Shown here piece after piece: positions 24,090-33,306 of a DNA stretch of 64,000 bases. Position 1 is the stretch's first letter. The number at the start of each line of letters is the position of its first letter. Made by a program: the position numbers and the translations under genes. The stretch covers positions 1 to 64,000 of the forward strand of contig NZ_JAAJBU010000006.1 in the NCBI RefSeq assembly GCF_011392125.1. Reading direction: 5' to 3'. Below the pieces are notes generated by a model, which saw only the letters and a program-made list of their open reading frames with translations, was not told the origin of the DNA and did not search any database. The DNA is from Flavobacterium lotistagni. GTDB taxonomy: Bacteria > Bacteroidota > Bacteroidia > Flavobacteriales > Flavobacteriaceae.

Positions 24090-27000
24090 TTAAAGTTTTG
24101 AAGTAAGATATTGCAACTCGATTAGGTTTTGGTTGTGGCCTGAAACGGCATCGATATATTGGTTTTGAAGCGCGATACTTTCATTGACCAGCAACACCCA
24201 ATCCAGATAATTGATCGCGCCGTTGTTGAATTGCTTGTCTGCTGTTTTTTGAATAATGAGAGCATTGGGAAGCGCGGTTTTCTCATAATAGGCGAGTTTT
24301 TCAACCGAATTTTTATAAGCCGACCAAGCATTCTGGAACCTGAGCCTGAATTGCCCTTTTTCTTTCTCGTACTCATTGGCGCTGATGGTTTCGATAATTT
24401 TTGACGCTTTGATTCTGGCGTTCTGTGCACCGCCGAGCAGCGGAATCCCAAGCCCGAATTGTACCGACTGAAATCTGGTACTGCGGTCGTAAATCACATT
24501 GTCTGCGCCGGTACCGGTAATGGTCATGCTGTTATAACCTAAAGTGATTCCGGGCAACAATCGTGACTTTTCGAGTTGAGTGGCAATCAGACGGGTTTGT
24601 TTTTGTTGTTCGAGCAGTTTTAAATTGGGATGATTTTCTACTGTTGCACTATCGGGAATTTCAAGCATCTTCATTTTTAGTTCTTTCCAAGTCGGTATCC
24701 AATCCGCATCATCATTAAGCAGCCATTGGAATTTGCTTTTAACAAGTTCTTTTTCCTGCAAGAGCTCAAGTAGCTGCATCTGGATATGCCCGCGTTGGGT
24801 TTGCGCCATGGTTTTCTCCAACACATTGGTTTCGCCCATTTCAAAACGCAGTTGAGACTTCTGGGAAAAGTTCACAAAGATGGTATCACTTCTTCGGAGC
24901 AGTTTCATTTTCTCGTCAATAGCTATTAAGTTGTAAAAGGTAAGGGCAACATCTTTCTTGAGTTCGGTTTCCTGTAAAGTCACATTCAGATTCGCAGATT
25001 TAGCTTCTTCAAGACTGAGTTGTTTCTGCCGATGATACACCGTCGGAAAACTCAGTGATTGTGAAACACCGACACGATTGTCATTGTAATAACTATTGAT
25101 TTGCCCGTAATCGCCATTGAGGTTCAGCGGTGCTATGTTCACCGAAGCTTTCACTAGTTGCTGTTGATAATTGGCCTTTAACCTTTCACTTTTGACCGAT
25201 GCATTATTTTTCAAAGCGATTTCCATGGCTTTATCTAAACTAATCGGAGTTTGCGCATTGACATCGGTGAACGAAAAGCCCAATAGCACCAGTAGAATAG
25301 CGAGATTTTTCTTATTTGAAAATGAAATTCCCTTCTCAGAAACCACATACAAAACTGGCAAAACAAACAAGGTCAAAAAAGTAGCAATCATCAAACCGCC
25401 AATCACTACGGTAGCTAACGGACGTTGAACCTCTGCTCCTGCGCCATTACTAATCGCCATCGGTAAAAAACCTAATGAAGCCACAAATGCGGTCATCAAA
25501 ACCGGGCGCAAACGCACTTTGGTGCCCATCAAAACGATTCGGTGCAAATCATTCATTCCTTCTGATTTTAATTGGTTGAACTCTGAAATCAGCACGATGC
25601 CATTGAGCACTGCCACGCCGAACAAAGCGATAAAGCCCACTCCGGCGCTGATACTGAACGGCATACCGCGCAAAGCCAGAAAGAAAATCCCGCCAATGGC
25701 AGAAAGCGGAATCGCAGAATAAATAAGCAAGCCTTGTTTGACCGAATTAAAAGCGAAAAACAACAGCAGGAAAATCAGCAAAAGCGAAATTGGAACGGCA
25801 ATCATCAACCGGTCTTTGGCTTGGTTCAAATTTTCAAATGCACCACCATAAGTTACGTAATAGCCCGCCGGCCATTTAATCTGCTTTTCTGCCTTGGCTT
25901 GCAACTCGCCCACAATACTTTGCACATCACGGCCTCTGACATTGAACCCGACCACAATGCGGCGTTTGGCATCTTCGCGCTGGATTTGGTTCGGCCCGTT
26001 TTTGATGCTCACCTCAGCCAATTGTGAAAGCGGAACTTGGGTACCAATCGGCGTTGGAATCAATAAGTTTTGTACATCTTCGAGGTCTTTGCGTTGGTCA
26101 ATATCCAGGCGAACCATCAAATCAAAACGCTTCTCACCTTCGAATACCAGCCCTGTGCTTTGGCCGGCAAAAGCGGTATTGACTATTTTGTTCACTTCAT
26201 CGATATTCAAATGATATTGTGCCAGAATCGGACGGTTGTAAGCAATCACCACTTGCGGAATTCCGGTCACAGGTTCCACAAACAAATTCTGTGTACCTTC
26301 GACGGAACCCACTATTCGGCCTAACTTCTCAGCATAAACGGCTAACGTATCTAAATCTTCACCGAATATTTTACAGACCACATCTTGTCGTGCGCCAGTC
26401 ATCAGTTCGTTGAAACGCATCTGTACCGGATATTGAAAACCTGCAGTAATGCCGGGAACTTCTTCTAGCGATTTTCCCATTTTGGCCGCCATTTCGTTGA
26501 AACTGTGCGCGGAAGTCCACTGGCTTTTGTCTTTCATAATCACCATCATATCGGCGGCTTCCATGGGCATCGGGTCGGTCGGAACTTCACCGCTTCCGAT
26601 TTTTGTCACCACTTTTTCTACTTCGGGAAAACGACTTTTTAGAATATAAGCCGCTTTTTGGGTATTTTCGATAGTAGTATTCAAATTGCTTCCCGTAAGC
26701 ACGCGCGTATCAACGGCAAAATCACCTTCTTCAAGTGCCGGAATGAACTCGCCACCAAGGTTTGAAAGCAAAATCACCGCAAAAACGAACAGGCCCAAAA
26801 CAGCAGCAATAGTTGCTTTTGGAAAACCCAAAACTTTTTGAAGCCAGTGCTGGTATTTCCGTTCCAATTGATTCATCATTTTGTCTGAGAAATTGGGTTC
26901 GTGCTTGATTTTCTTATCGAGGAAAAGCGCGCTCATCATCGGGATATAAGTCAGCGAAAGCAAGAATGCGCCCAATAAAGCAAATGCAACGGTCTGCGCC

Positions 27001-28439
27001 ATCGGTTGGAACATTTTTCCTTCGATACCTTCCAAAGTGAAAATCGGCAAATACACAATCAGGATGATGATTTGCCCGAAAACGGCACTGTTCATCATTT
27101 TGCTGGCAGAATTTTTAACTTCGCCATCCATTTGCCTTTGAGACAAAGCGCTTACTGTTGTGAATTTTTTACTGTGCGTGAGTTGGTGCATCACCGCTTC
27201 TACAATAATCACCGCACCATCGACAATCAGCCCAAAATCGAGTGCACCAAGACTCATCAAGTTGCCGCTCACACCAAAGAAATTCATTAGGATAATTGCA
27301 AAGAGCATCGCCAGCGGAATCACCGAAGCAACGAGCAAACCAGCCCTGAAATTACCAAGGAACAAAACCAAAACGAAAATCACAATCAAAGCGCCTTCGA
27401 GCAAATTTTTCTCTACAGTTCCAATGGCGTTGTTAACCATTTTGGTGCGGTCTAGAAACGGTTCGATGATGACACCTTGAGGCAAGGTTTTTTGGATTTG
27501 GGCAATTCGTTCTTTGACGTTTTTGATGACTTCGCTGCTGTTGGCACCTTTGAGCATCATCACCACTGCGCCGGCTACTTCGCCTTGATCGTTGTAGCAT
27601 AGGGCACCAAAACGCGTGGCATGTCCGATTTTGATTTCAGCCACATCGCGCAGCAATAAAGGCAGTCCGGATGGTGTTGATTGAATGGCGATATTCTCGA
27701 GGTCTTCAATACTGCCAATCAATCCTTCGCTTCTAATGAAGAGTGAAGTCGCGCCTTTCTCGATATAAGAACCACCGGTATTTTGGTTGTTTTTTTCTAA
27801 GGCTGAAAACACATCGGCAATGGTGAGCCCATAGGATTGTAATTTGTTCGGATGTACCGCAATTTCATATTGTTTGAGCTTGCCGCCAAAGCTACTGACC
27901 TCGGCCACGCCTTTCACACCAAGCAGTTGCCGGCGCACAATCCAGTCTTGAATGGTGCGAAGCTCGGTGGCATCGTATTTTTTTTCAAATCCTTTCTCCG
28001 GACGGACCACGTATTGGTATATTTCGCCCAAACCAGTAGTTACTGGGCCAAGCTCCGGCGTTCCGATGCCTTGCGGAATTTCGGTTTGTACTTTTTGTAA
28101 CCGTTCGGCCACTTGCTGGCGCGCCCAGTAAATATCGGTCGCATCGTTAAAAACAATTGTAACTAGTGAAAGTCCGAAGCGCGAAAAACTGCGGATTTCT
28201 TTGATACCCGAAATGTTGCTGTTGGCCTGCTCAATGGGAAAAGTGACCAAACGTTCAATGTCGGTAGCACCAAATGACGGCGCAATAGTAATAATTTGTA
28301 CCTGATTGTCGGTGATGTCAGGCACGGCATCAATGGGAAGTTGGGTGGTTTGGTATACTCCCAGCCCAATCAAAGCGACCATGAATAGGCCAATAATGAG
28401 TTTATTCTGGATAGAAAACCCAATGATTTTATTTAGCAT
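24090..28439 (-). CDS. CzcA/CusA-type RND pump fused to an outer-membrane efflux channel
   Basis: 1,449 residues. Residues 1 to about 1,040 form a complete heavy-metal RND permease (N-terminal TM helix; ITIAPSFGATDIERLVTFPI; the second TM block GALDFGLIVDGAVIIVEAVM with the proton-relay acidic residues). From about 1,063 on it is a TolC-like outer-membrane factor (ISLDKAMEIALKNNASVKSE, long coiled-coil helices). Between them lies a hydrophobic stretch (LAILLVLLGFSF ending DVNAQ) that reads like a signal peptide. Such long CzcA proteins are common in Bacteroidota. The channel half must cross the inner membrane, so cleavage at the junction is likely (inference). Confidence 0.92.
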   Translation of the reverse strand: MLNKIIGFSIQNKLIIGLFMVALIGLGVYQTTQLPIDAVPDITDNQVQIITIAPSFGATDIERLVTFPIEQANSNISGIKEIRSFSRFGLSLVTIVFNDATDIYWARQQVAERLQKVQTEIPQGIGTPELGPVTTGLGEIYQYVVRPEKGFEKKYDATELRTIQDWIVRRQLLGVKGVAEVSSFGGKLKQYEIAVHPNKLQSYGLTIADVFSALEKNNQNTGGSYIEKGATSLFIRSEGLIGSIEDLENIAIQSTPSGLPLLLRDVAEIKIGHATRFGALCYNDQGEVAGAVVMMLKGANSSEVIKNVKERIAQIQKTLPQGVIIEPFLDRTKMVNNAIGTVEKNLLEGALIVIFVLVLFLGNFRAGLLVASVIPLAMLFAIILMNFFGVSGNLMSLGALDFGLIVDGAVIIVEAVMHQLTHSKKFTTVSALSQRQMDGEVKNSASKMMNSAVFGQIIILIVYLPIFTLEGIEGKMFQPMAQTVAFALLGAFLLSLTYIPMMSALFLDKKIKHEPNFSDKMMNQLERKYQHWLQKVLGFPKATIAAVLGLFVFAVILLSNLGGEFIPALEEGDFAVDTRVLTGSNLNTTIENTQKAAYILKSRFPEVEKVVTKIGSGEVPTDPMPMEAADMMVIMKDKSQWTSAHSFNEMAAKMGKSLEEVPGITAGFQYPVQMRFNELMTGARQDVVCKIFGEDLDTLAVYAEKLGRIVGSVEGTQNLFVEPVTGIPQVVIAYNRPILAQYHLNIDEVNKIVNTAFAGQSTGLVFEGEKRFDLMVRLDIDQRKDLEDVQNLLIPTPIGTQVPLSQLAEVSIKNGPNQIQREDAKRRIVVGFNVRGRDVQSIVGELQAKAEKQIKWPAGYYVTYGGAFENLNQAKDRLMIAVPISLLLIFLLLFFAFNSVKQGLLIYSAIPLSAIGGIFFLALRGMPFSISAGVGFIALFGVAVLNGIVLISEFNQLKSEGMNDLHRIVLMGTKVRLRPVLMTAFVASLGFLPMAISNGAGAEVQRPLATVVIGGLMIATFLTLFVLPVLYVVSEKGISFSNKKNLAILLVLLGFSFTDVNAQTPISLDKAMEIALKNNASVKSERLKANYQQQLVKASVNIAPLNLNGDYGQINSYYNDNRVGVSQSLSFPTVYHRQKQLSLEEAKSANLNVTLQETELKKDVALTFYNLIAIDEKMKLLRRSDTIFVNFSQKSQLRFEMGETNVLEKTMAQTQRGHIQMQLLELLQEKELVKSKFQWLLNDDADWIPTWKELKMKMLEIPDSATVENHPNLKLLEQQKQTRLIATQLEKSRLLPGITLGYNSMTITGTGADNVIYDRSTRFQSVQFGLGIPLLGGAQNARIKASKIIETISANEYEKEKGQFRLRFQNAWSAYKNSVEKLAYYEKTALPNALIIQKTADKQFNNGAINYLDWVLLVNESIALQNQYIDAVSGHNQNLIELQYLTSKL

Positions 28440-28521
28440 AAATATCAGTTTAAATTAAAATAATGCATAGCATCCAAACTGCTACAAATCGTAACGGTTT
28501 GGGATGGAAACAAAAATTAAT

Positions 28522-28908
28522 TTAAACCTGCTTGGGCGGTTGCCAAATTGAATCGAGATAGGAAGCACCTAAAAACGAAGAGTAATAATTGGGAAGTTCT
28601 ATAGTAGTTTCCGGACTGAAAAATTCGACCAAGGAAAATTTCAATTCGGGCAATAAGGAAATCAAGTTGGTGTTGTTGCAATTGTCGAAGCTTTTGAACG
28701 GTAACTTCAGGTCTTTGTCGCGGTCGGCATCCATGACATCGCCGTGAGCGTAATGGACACAAAGAAATTGCCAGAGCGATAGTTTCGGGTTGTCTTGGTG
28801 GTGTTCGGCAAAATGGGTGACCAAAGCAGGGAATTTCAAGAACTGATGTAACTCAGTGGTTGAAAAAAGGTAAAGCACCAATAAAGTTCCTGCTATAATC
28901 TGCCGCAT
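28522..28908 (-). CDS. Small His/Asp-rich exported protein upstream of the metal pump
   Basis: Unknown function; about 128 residues from ATG 28908. One N-terminal hydrophobic segment (IIAGTLLVLYLFSTTEL) is followed by possible metal ligands: HFAEHHQDNPKLS, CVHYAHGDVMDADRDKD. The C-terminal half has no recognisable fold. It lies 82 bases upstream of the pump on the same strand, behind a TACATTTG box (28934-28941). A small His-rich protein heading a metal efflux operon is a known theme, so metal sensing or binding is plausible but unproven. Confidence 0.65.
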   Translation of the reverse strand: MRQIIAGTLLVLYLFSTTELHQFLKFPALVTHFAEHHQDNPKLSLWQFLCVHYAHGDVMDADRDKDLKLPFKSFDNCNNTNLISLLPELKFSLVEFFSPETTIELPNYYSSFLGASYLDSIWQPPKQV

Positions 28909-28933
28909 GAAAACCATTTTTATTAGAGACAAA

Positions 28934-28941
28934 CAAATGTA
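28934..28941 (-). promoter_or_regulatory. -7 box of the metal-efflux operon
   Basis: TACATTTG on the minus strand, about 25 bases before the small His-rich gene. The -33 element is not convincing. Confidence 0.4.
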
Positions 28942-29079
28942 GTCAATAAAACCCTACGATGAATGCTTGCCGATAATACTGATTTAGATTAATGACAAAT
29001 AAAGTCCGAGTGTTTCAGCAAGTTCACGGGCCAACATAAGTTATTTGTATTTCCAAGTTTACGTGAGATTTAGCTTCGA

Positions 29080-29190
29080 GTTAATGATTTTCTTAATATC
29101 AAATGCCTCGGGTAGATATTAAGAGGAGACCCAAGGCGAAGCCGAACTGTATGTAGCGCAGCGGAATAAATGTCCAGTGGACATTCGGCA
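29080..29190 (-). repeat. Second dispersed repeat family
   Basis: Plus strand holds GATATTAAGAGGAGACCC, then GTCCAGTGGACATTCGGC: the inverse of the 12991 copy. No gene is seen from 28942 to 29494. Confidence 0.55.
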
Positions 29191-29241
29191 TTGGCTGTAT
29201 GTCTAGGATAAAGATAAAAGCTATTCCCGTTTTCAATTGTT

Positions 29242-29348
29242 GCGTGAGGGATAGCAGTGAAAATCCTTTTTAGGATTGCGACGTAGCACAGCGTAGGCGA
29301 AATTCTAAAAAGATTGCAACGAATAGCCCGACCCTTGTGGGCACGCCC
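29242..29348 (+). repeat. Dispersed hairpin element, type A
   Basis: GCGTGAGGGATAGCAGTG, then AATCCTTTTTAGGATT, a central GC-rich stem, AATCTTTTTAGA-type arms, and AGCCCGACCC...GGGCACGCCC. Confidence 0.6.
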
Positions 29349-29360
29349 AAAACCAGACTA

Positions 29361-29453
29361 TAAGACTGTAGGATTTTAGGATTGTGTGATGAATGACGAT
29401 CTGATTTATCCTATAATCTTACGGTCTTAAAATCTTAAAATCCTATGATTTCA
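29361..29453. repeat. Inverted 8-bp-unit array upstream of tgt
   Basis: About four RGAYTNTA units, a 20-base spacer, then about six inverted TANARTCY units in 8-bp register. Same unit and layout as the array at 7225-7302. Confidence 0.7.
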
Positions 29454-29467
29454 CAGCCTAAATCTGC

Positions 29468-29475
29468 TATCTTTG
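29468..29475 (+). promoter_or_regulatory. tgt promoter -7 box
   Basis: TATCTTTG 20 bases before the tgt ATG; the -33 half falls in the octamer array and is unclear. Confidence 0.5.
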
Positions 29476-29494
29476 CCGACTGAAAAAGGCCGAT

Positions 29495-30625
29495 ATGCAA
29501 TTTGAATTACTACAGCGAGACCCGCAATCTAAGGCGCGCGCGGGCAAAATTACCACCGATCACGGCGTGATTGAAACCCCGATTTTTATGCCAGTGGGCA
29601 CCGTGGCTTCGGTTAAAGGAGTACACCAAAGAGAACTTAAAGAAGAAATCAACCCCGATATTATTTTAGGAAATACCTATCATTTATACCTGCGTCCGCA
29701 AACCGATATTCTCGAGAAAGCCGGCGGTTTGCACAAATTCATGAATTGGGACAGAAACATCCTGACAGATTCCGGCGGCTACCAAGTGTATTCGCTTTCG
29801 GCCAACCGCAAAATCAAGGAAGAAGGCGTGAAATTCAAATCGCATATTGACGGTTCGATTCATTTTTTTACACCCGAGAATGTGATGGAAATCCAGCGCA
29901 CGATTGGAGCCGATATCATCATGGCTTTTGACGAGTGTACGCCCTACCCTTGCGATTTTCATTATGCCAGACGTTCGATGCACATGACACACCGCTGGTT
30001 GGAGCGTTGTATTGCGCATTTGGCCAAAACGCCTGTAAAATATGGTTATGAGCAGAACTTTTTCCCGATTGTGCAAGGCAGTACTTATAAAGAGCTAAGA
30101 ATTCAATCGGCGGAATATATTGCCGGAACCAACCAAGTCGGAAATGCCATCGGAGGTTTATCAGTAGGCGAACCGGCCGAAGAAATGTATGCCATGACCG
30201 AAGTGGTTTGCGACATTTTGCCACAAGACAAACCGCGTTATTTGATGGGTGTCGGAACGCCAATCAATATTCTGGAAAATATTGCCTTAGGTGTCGATAT
30301 GTTCGATTGTGTGATGCCGACCAGAAACGCCAGAAACGGAATGTTGTTCACCGCCAACGGAACGATTAACATCAAAAACAAAAAATGGGAAGCCGATTTT
30401 TCGCCACTCGATGAAATGGGCCATACCTTCGTAGATACCGAATATACCAAAGCTTACTTGCGCCATTTGTTCGCTGCGAATGAATATCTCGGCAAACAAA
30501 TCGCCACGATCCACAACCTCGGTTTTTATATGTGGTTGGTTCGTGAGGCCAGAAAACATATCTTAGCCGGAGATTTTAGGCCGTGGAAAGAAATGATGGT
30601 GAAAAATATGAGCCAGAGATTATAA
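29495..30625 (+). CDS. tgt: tRNA-guanine transglycosylase
   Basis: Exchanges G34 for the queuosine precursor preQ1 in tRNA-Asp, -Asn, -His and -Tyr. The 376 residues hold TPIFMPVGTVASVKGV, NTYHLYLRP, the catalytic-Asp motif DSGGYQVYSL, MAFDECTPYPCD, IGGLSVGEP, YLMGVGTP and FDCVMPTRNARNG; the zinc-binding tail ends at HNLGFY. Complete and normal length. It has its own promoter and is followed by an LPS-transport permease gene on the same strand. Confidence 0.97.
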   Translation: MQFELLQRDPQSKARAGKITTDHGVIETPIFMPVGTVASVKGVHQRELKEEINPDIILGNTYHLYLRPQTDILEKAGGLHKFMNWDRNILTDSGGYQVYSLSANRKIKEEGVKFKSHIDGSIHFFTPENVMEIQRTIGADIIMAFDECTPYPCDFHYARRSMHMTHRWLERCIAHLAKTPVKYGYEQNFFPIVQGSTYKELRIQSAEYIAGTNQVGNAIGGLSVGEPAEEMYAMTEVVCDILPQDKPRYLMGVGTPINILENIALGVDMFDCVMPTRNARNGMLFTANGTINIKNKKWEADFSPLDEMGHTFVDTEYTKAYLRHLFAANEYLGKQIATIHNLGFYMWLVREARKHILAGDFRPWKEMMVKNMSQRL

Positions 30626-30627
30626 TA

Positions 30628-30720
30628 GTTGTTGGTTGATGGTTGATGGTTGATGGATTTGGCCAAGAACTCACGACCGAAGACTGACGACTGAAAACCG
30701 ACGACTGACAACCGATAACC
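30628..30720. repeat. 7-bp-unit array between tgt and the LptF/G gene
   Basis: The left part repeats GGTTGAT at least three times; the right part, in 7-bp register, is an inverted array of RGTYNTC-type units. It reaches the base before the next start codon. Confidence 0.7.
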
Positions 30721-31806
30721 ATGCTATCAATCATTGACAAATACATCCTCAAAAGATACCTCGCCACGTTCTCGGTGATGCTGTTGTTGTTTATTCCTAT
30801 CGGGATTGTAATCGACGTTTCGGAAAAAATCAACCGCATGCTCGAGAACAAAGTGCCTTTCGGGAAGATTGCGTTGTATTATGTAGATTTCGTGATTTAC
30901 TTTGCCAATTTGCTGTTTCCGATTTTCTTGTTTCTGTCGGTCATTTGGTTTACTTCCAAACTGGCCAACAATACGGAGATTATTGCGATTTTAAGTTCGG
31001 GGATTTCGTTCACGCGCTTTCTGAGGCCTTATATTATCGGCGCGACAATCGTTTCGTTGTTTTCACTAATTATGGGATTTTTCCTGGTTCCGAAAGCCAG
31101 CGAAGGCTTCAAGTCGTTCCGGTATATGTACCTGATTGGAAACGGCCGAGAGGAAATGCGCGACAACACCGACGTATACCGGCAAATTAGCGACGATGAG
31201 TTTATTTATGTGAGCAACTTCAATACTTTGTCGCAAACGGCGTTCAATTTCACGCTCGAAAAATTCAAGGGCGACCAACTCGAATATAAAATTTCGGCGA
31301 ACCGAATTCGGTGGAATGCCCAGCAAAAAGTTTACGAACTTTATGGCTACACCAAACGCACCGTCGGGCCACTCGATGACCAACTCGAAAGTGCCGAGAA
31401 AAAAACCATGGATTTTAACTTCGAACTTGAAGATTTAACACCAACCATATATATAGCCGAAACTTTGACTTTCTTTGATTTGGTTGACTTTATCGAGAAA
31501 GAACGCAAACGAGGTTCTGGAAACATCAATACTTATTTGGTGGTTTTATACAAAAAATACAGCATTCCGGTTTCTGCTTTTATCCTAACTATTATTGCCG
31601 TTGCGGTATCGTCAATGAAACGCCGCGGTGGCATGGGAATGAATCTCGCTGTTGGTATTTTGCTCGCTTTTGCCTTTGTGTTTTTCGACAAAATCTTTGG
31701 CGTACTGGCCGAAAAATCGAGCATGCCTCCACTGATTGCCGTTTGGATTCCGAACGTTGTTTTCGGTATTTTAGCTATTTACCTTTTGCGCCGTGCTAAG
31801 CGATAA
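30721..31806 (+). CDS. LptF/LptG-family LPS export permease
   Basis: Inner-membrane permease half of the LPS transporter (YjgP/YjgQ family), 361 residues. It starts LSIIDKYILKRYLATFSVML with membrane helices 1-3 (VMLLLFIPIGIVID; VDFVIYFANLLFPIFLFLSVI; IIGATIVSLFSLIMGFFLV). A periplasmic beta-jellyroll domain (about 120-260) is followed by three more helices near the end (VSAFILTIIAVAVSSMKRRG onward). The neighbouring tgt gene is a common association in Bacteroidota. LptF versus LptG cannot be decided from the sequence. Its end overlaps the next ORF by 14 bases. Confidence 0.88.
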   Translation: MLSIIDKYILKRYLATFSVMLLLFIPIGIVIDVSEKINRMLENKVPFGKIALYYVDFVIYFANLLFPIFLFLSVIWFTSKLANNTEIIAILSSGISFTRFLRPYIIGATIVSLFSLIMGFFLVPKASEGFKSFRYMYLIGNGREEMRDNTDVYRQISDDEFIYVSNFNTLSQTAFNFTLEKFKGDQLEYKISANRIRWNAQQKVYELYGYTKRTVGPLDDQLESAEKKTMDFNFELEDLTPTIYIAETLTFFDLVDFIEKERKRGSGNINTYLVVLYKKYSIPVSAFILTIIAVAVSSMKRRGGMGMNLAVGILLAFAFVFFDKIFGVLAEKSSMPPLIAVWIPNVVFGILAIYLLRRAKR

Positions 31807-32674
31807 CCTCAAGAGTTATTTGCACTTGCACCTGATCGTTTTCGTTTGGGGTTTTACCGCTGTGCTGGGCGCCCTAATTTCGTTAGATGCTTTGCCGCTG
31901 GTTTGGTACCGAATGGCTTTGGCTGTTGTTTTTATCGCGCTGTATATCTGGCAGCAGAAAATCCCGCTGCGGCTTCCCAGGAAAGTACTGCTTCAATTGT
32001 TGGTTGCCGGAATTGTCATCGCCTTGCATTGGTTTACATTTTTTAGGGCCATTAAAGTGTCGAACGTATCGGTCACGTTGGCGTGTTTGTCTACGGGCGC
32101 ATTTTTCACCTCATTCATAGAACCCATTTGGCTCAGAACGAAAATCGTTTGGTACGAAGTTTTTTTCGGGCTCATCGTCATTGGCGGGCTTTGCCTAATT
32201 TTTCGAGTCGAAAGTCATTATCTGGAAGGTATTCTGCTGGCCTTGAGCAGCGCGTTCCTTTCGGCTACTTTTGCGGTCATCAACAGCCGGTTTGCCAAAA
32301 CTTACAATCCGACAACCATTTCTTTTTACGAACTCATCGGCGGGGTTTTGTTCTTTACTTTACTGCTGGCCATGACACAAAGTTTCGATGCGAAGTTTTT
32401 TCAGGTGAGCGCCAACGATTGGTTTTACTTAGCTATTCTGAGTTCGTTCTGCACAGCCTACGCGTTCATTGCCTCGGTCAAAGTGATGAAGTTTTTAAGC
32501 CCGTACACCGTGATGCTGACCATCAACCTGGAACCGATTTACGGCATTATCCTGGCGGTCATCGTCTTTGGCGAAAAAGAAAAAATGAGCACACAATTCT
32601 ATATTGGCGCGGTGATTATTCTGGTCACGGTCATTCTGAATGGCTGGTTGAAATATACGCGCGATAAAAATTAA
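31793..32674 (+). CDS. EamA/DMT-superfamily transporter
   Basis: Inner-membrane transporter of 293 residues with about ten membrane helices arranged as two EamA repeats (LIVFVWGFTAVLGALISL ... ; YLEGILLALSSAFLSATFAV ...). Substrates of this family include amino acids, nucleotides and other metabolites; none can be assigned. Its start lies inside the end of the LPS permease gene (14-base overlap), so translation is probably coupled. Confidence 0.85.
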   Translation: MLSDNLKSYLHLHLIVFVWGFTAVLGALISLDALPLVWYRMALAVVFIALYIWQQKIPLRLPRKVLLQLLVAGIVIALHWFTFFRAIKVSNVSVTLACLSTGAFFTSFIEPIWLRTKIVWYEVFFGLIVIGGLCLIFRVESHYLEGILLALSSAFLSATFAVINSRFAKTYNPTTISFYELIGGVLFFTLLLAMTQSFDAKFFQVSANDWFYLAILSSFCTAYAFIASVKVMKFLSPYTVMLTINLEPIYGIILAVIVFGEKEKMSTQFYIGAVIILVTVILNGWLKYTRDKN

Positions 32675-32682
32675 TTTTTTTA

Positions 32683-32765
32683 GGAGCCGGGAACCTGCTG
32701 TGCGCTCCCAAACTTTGTCGCTGAACCCCAGCACCAAAGGTTTTCCACTTCCATCAGGGCTAGGG
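32683..32765 (-). repeat. Dispersed hairpin element, type B
   Basis: Plus strand GGAGCCGGGAACCTGCTGTG ... CCATCAGGGCTAGGG, with a CCAAACTTTG-type/CAAAGGTTTT centre. Confidence 0.6.
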
Positions 32766-32815
32766 CATTAGTGAAAATCAAGAATAATTGTTTCAAAACG
32801 AAAATCACGCCTTAT

Positions 32816-32869
32816 ACCTGAAGTCCACTGGACTTCCTCCTCTTAATATCAAATCATCAGGGCTAGGAA
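32816..32869 (+). repeat. Second dispersed repeat family, short copy
   Basis: ACCTGAAGTCCACTGGACTTC then CTCCTCTTAATATC and a CATCAGGGCTAGG scar from the hairpin family. Nothing coding in 32675-33306. Confidence 0.5.
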
Positions 32870-32950
32870 ATTAGTGAAAATCAAGAACCCAATCTGGGCT
32901 TGAGCCATTTAGCTTTATTTTAAATGTGCATCTGAATTTTAAACGACCTA

Positions 32951-33045
32951 AACTTTGCGCCTCTGCGGCTTTACTTCGTCAGTTCGCTTCGCTCGGGTGC
33001 GAGAAATTAAAAAAACTCACGTCAAGACGCAAAGGCGCAAAAATT
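32951..33045. repeat. Inverted repeat of the GCGCCTTTG type
   Basis: TTTGCGCCTCTGCGGC on the left and GACGCAAAGGCGCAAA on the right, about 60 bases apart. A relative occurs at 35977-36042. Confidence 0.5.
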
Positions 33046-33095
33046 TGTGATAAGTATCATTGTGGTAGATTGGCCCCTCAGATTTCCGTAAAGCC

Positions 33096-33173
33096 GCGTT
33101 AGGGATTGTAGCGGATAGCCCACAGCGCAGCGAGGACTAGCAGCGAAAAGCCCGGCCCGCAGGGAAACGCCCA
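33096..33173 (+). repeat. Dispersed hairpin element, type A
   Basis: GCGTTAGGGATTGTAGCGG, ATAGCCCACAGCGCAGC, AGCGAAAAGCCCGG, then GCAGGGAAACGCCCAC: compare the copy at 347-460. Confidence 0.6.
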
Positions 33174-33177
33174 CAAA

Positions 33178-33212
33178 AACTAACAACCCACAACCATCAA
33201 CCAACAACCCTT
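33178..33212. repeat. 7-bp-period array before the accA promoter
   Basis: Five units, AACTAAC, AACCCAC, AACCATC, AACCAAC and AACCCTT, in exact 7-bp register; the inverse of the GGTTGAT unit in the 30628 array. Confidence 0.7.
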
Positions 33213-33242
33213 TCTGTTCACAACTAAAATCACAAAATTGCT

Positions 33243-33271
33243 TTTGTACCTAAGATTATATTTTATCTTTG
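33243..33271 (+). promoter_or_regulatory. accA promoter
   Basis: TTTG (33243-33246), 17 bases, TATCTTTG (33264-33271); 36 bases before the ATG. Confidence 0.65.
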
Positions 33272-33306
33272 CGAGCTAAACTATGATATAAAAACGCACA
33301 AATCCT

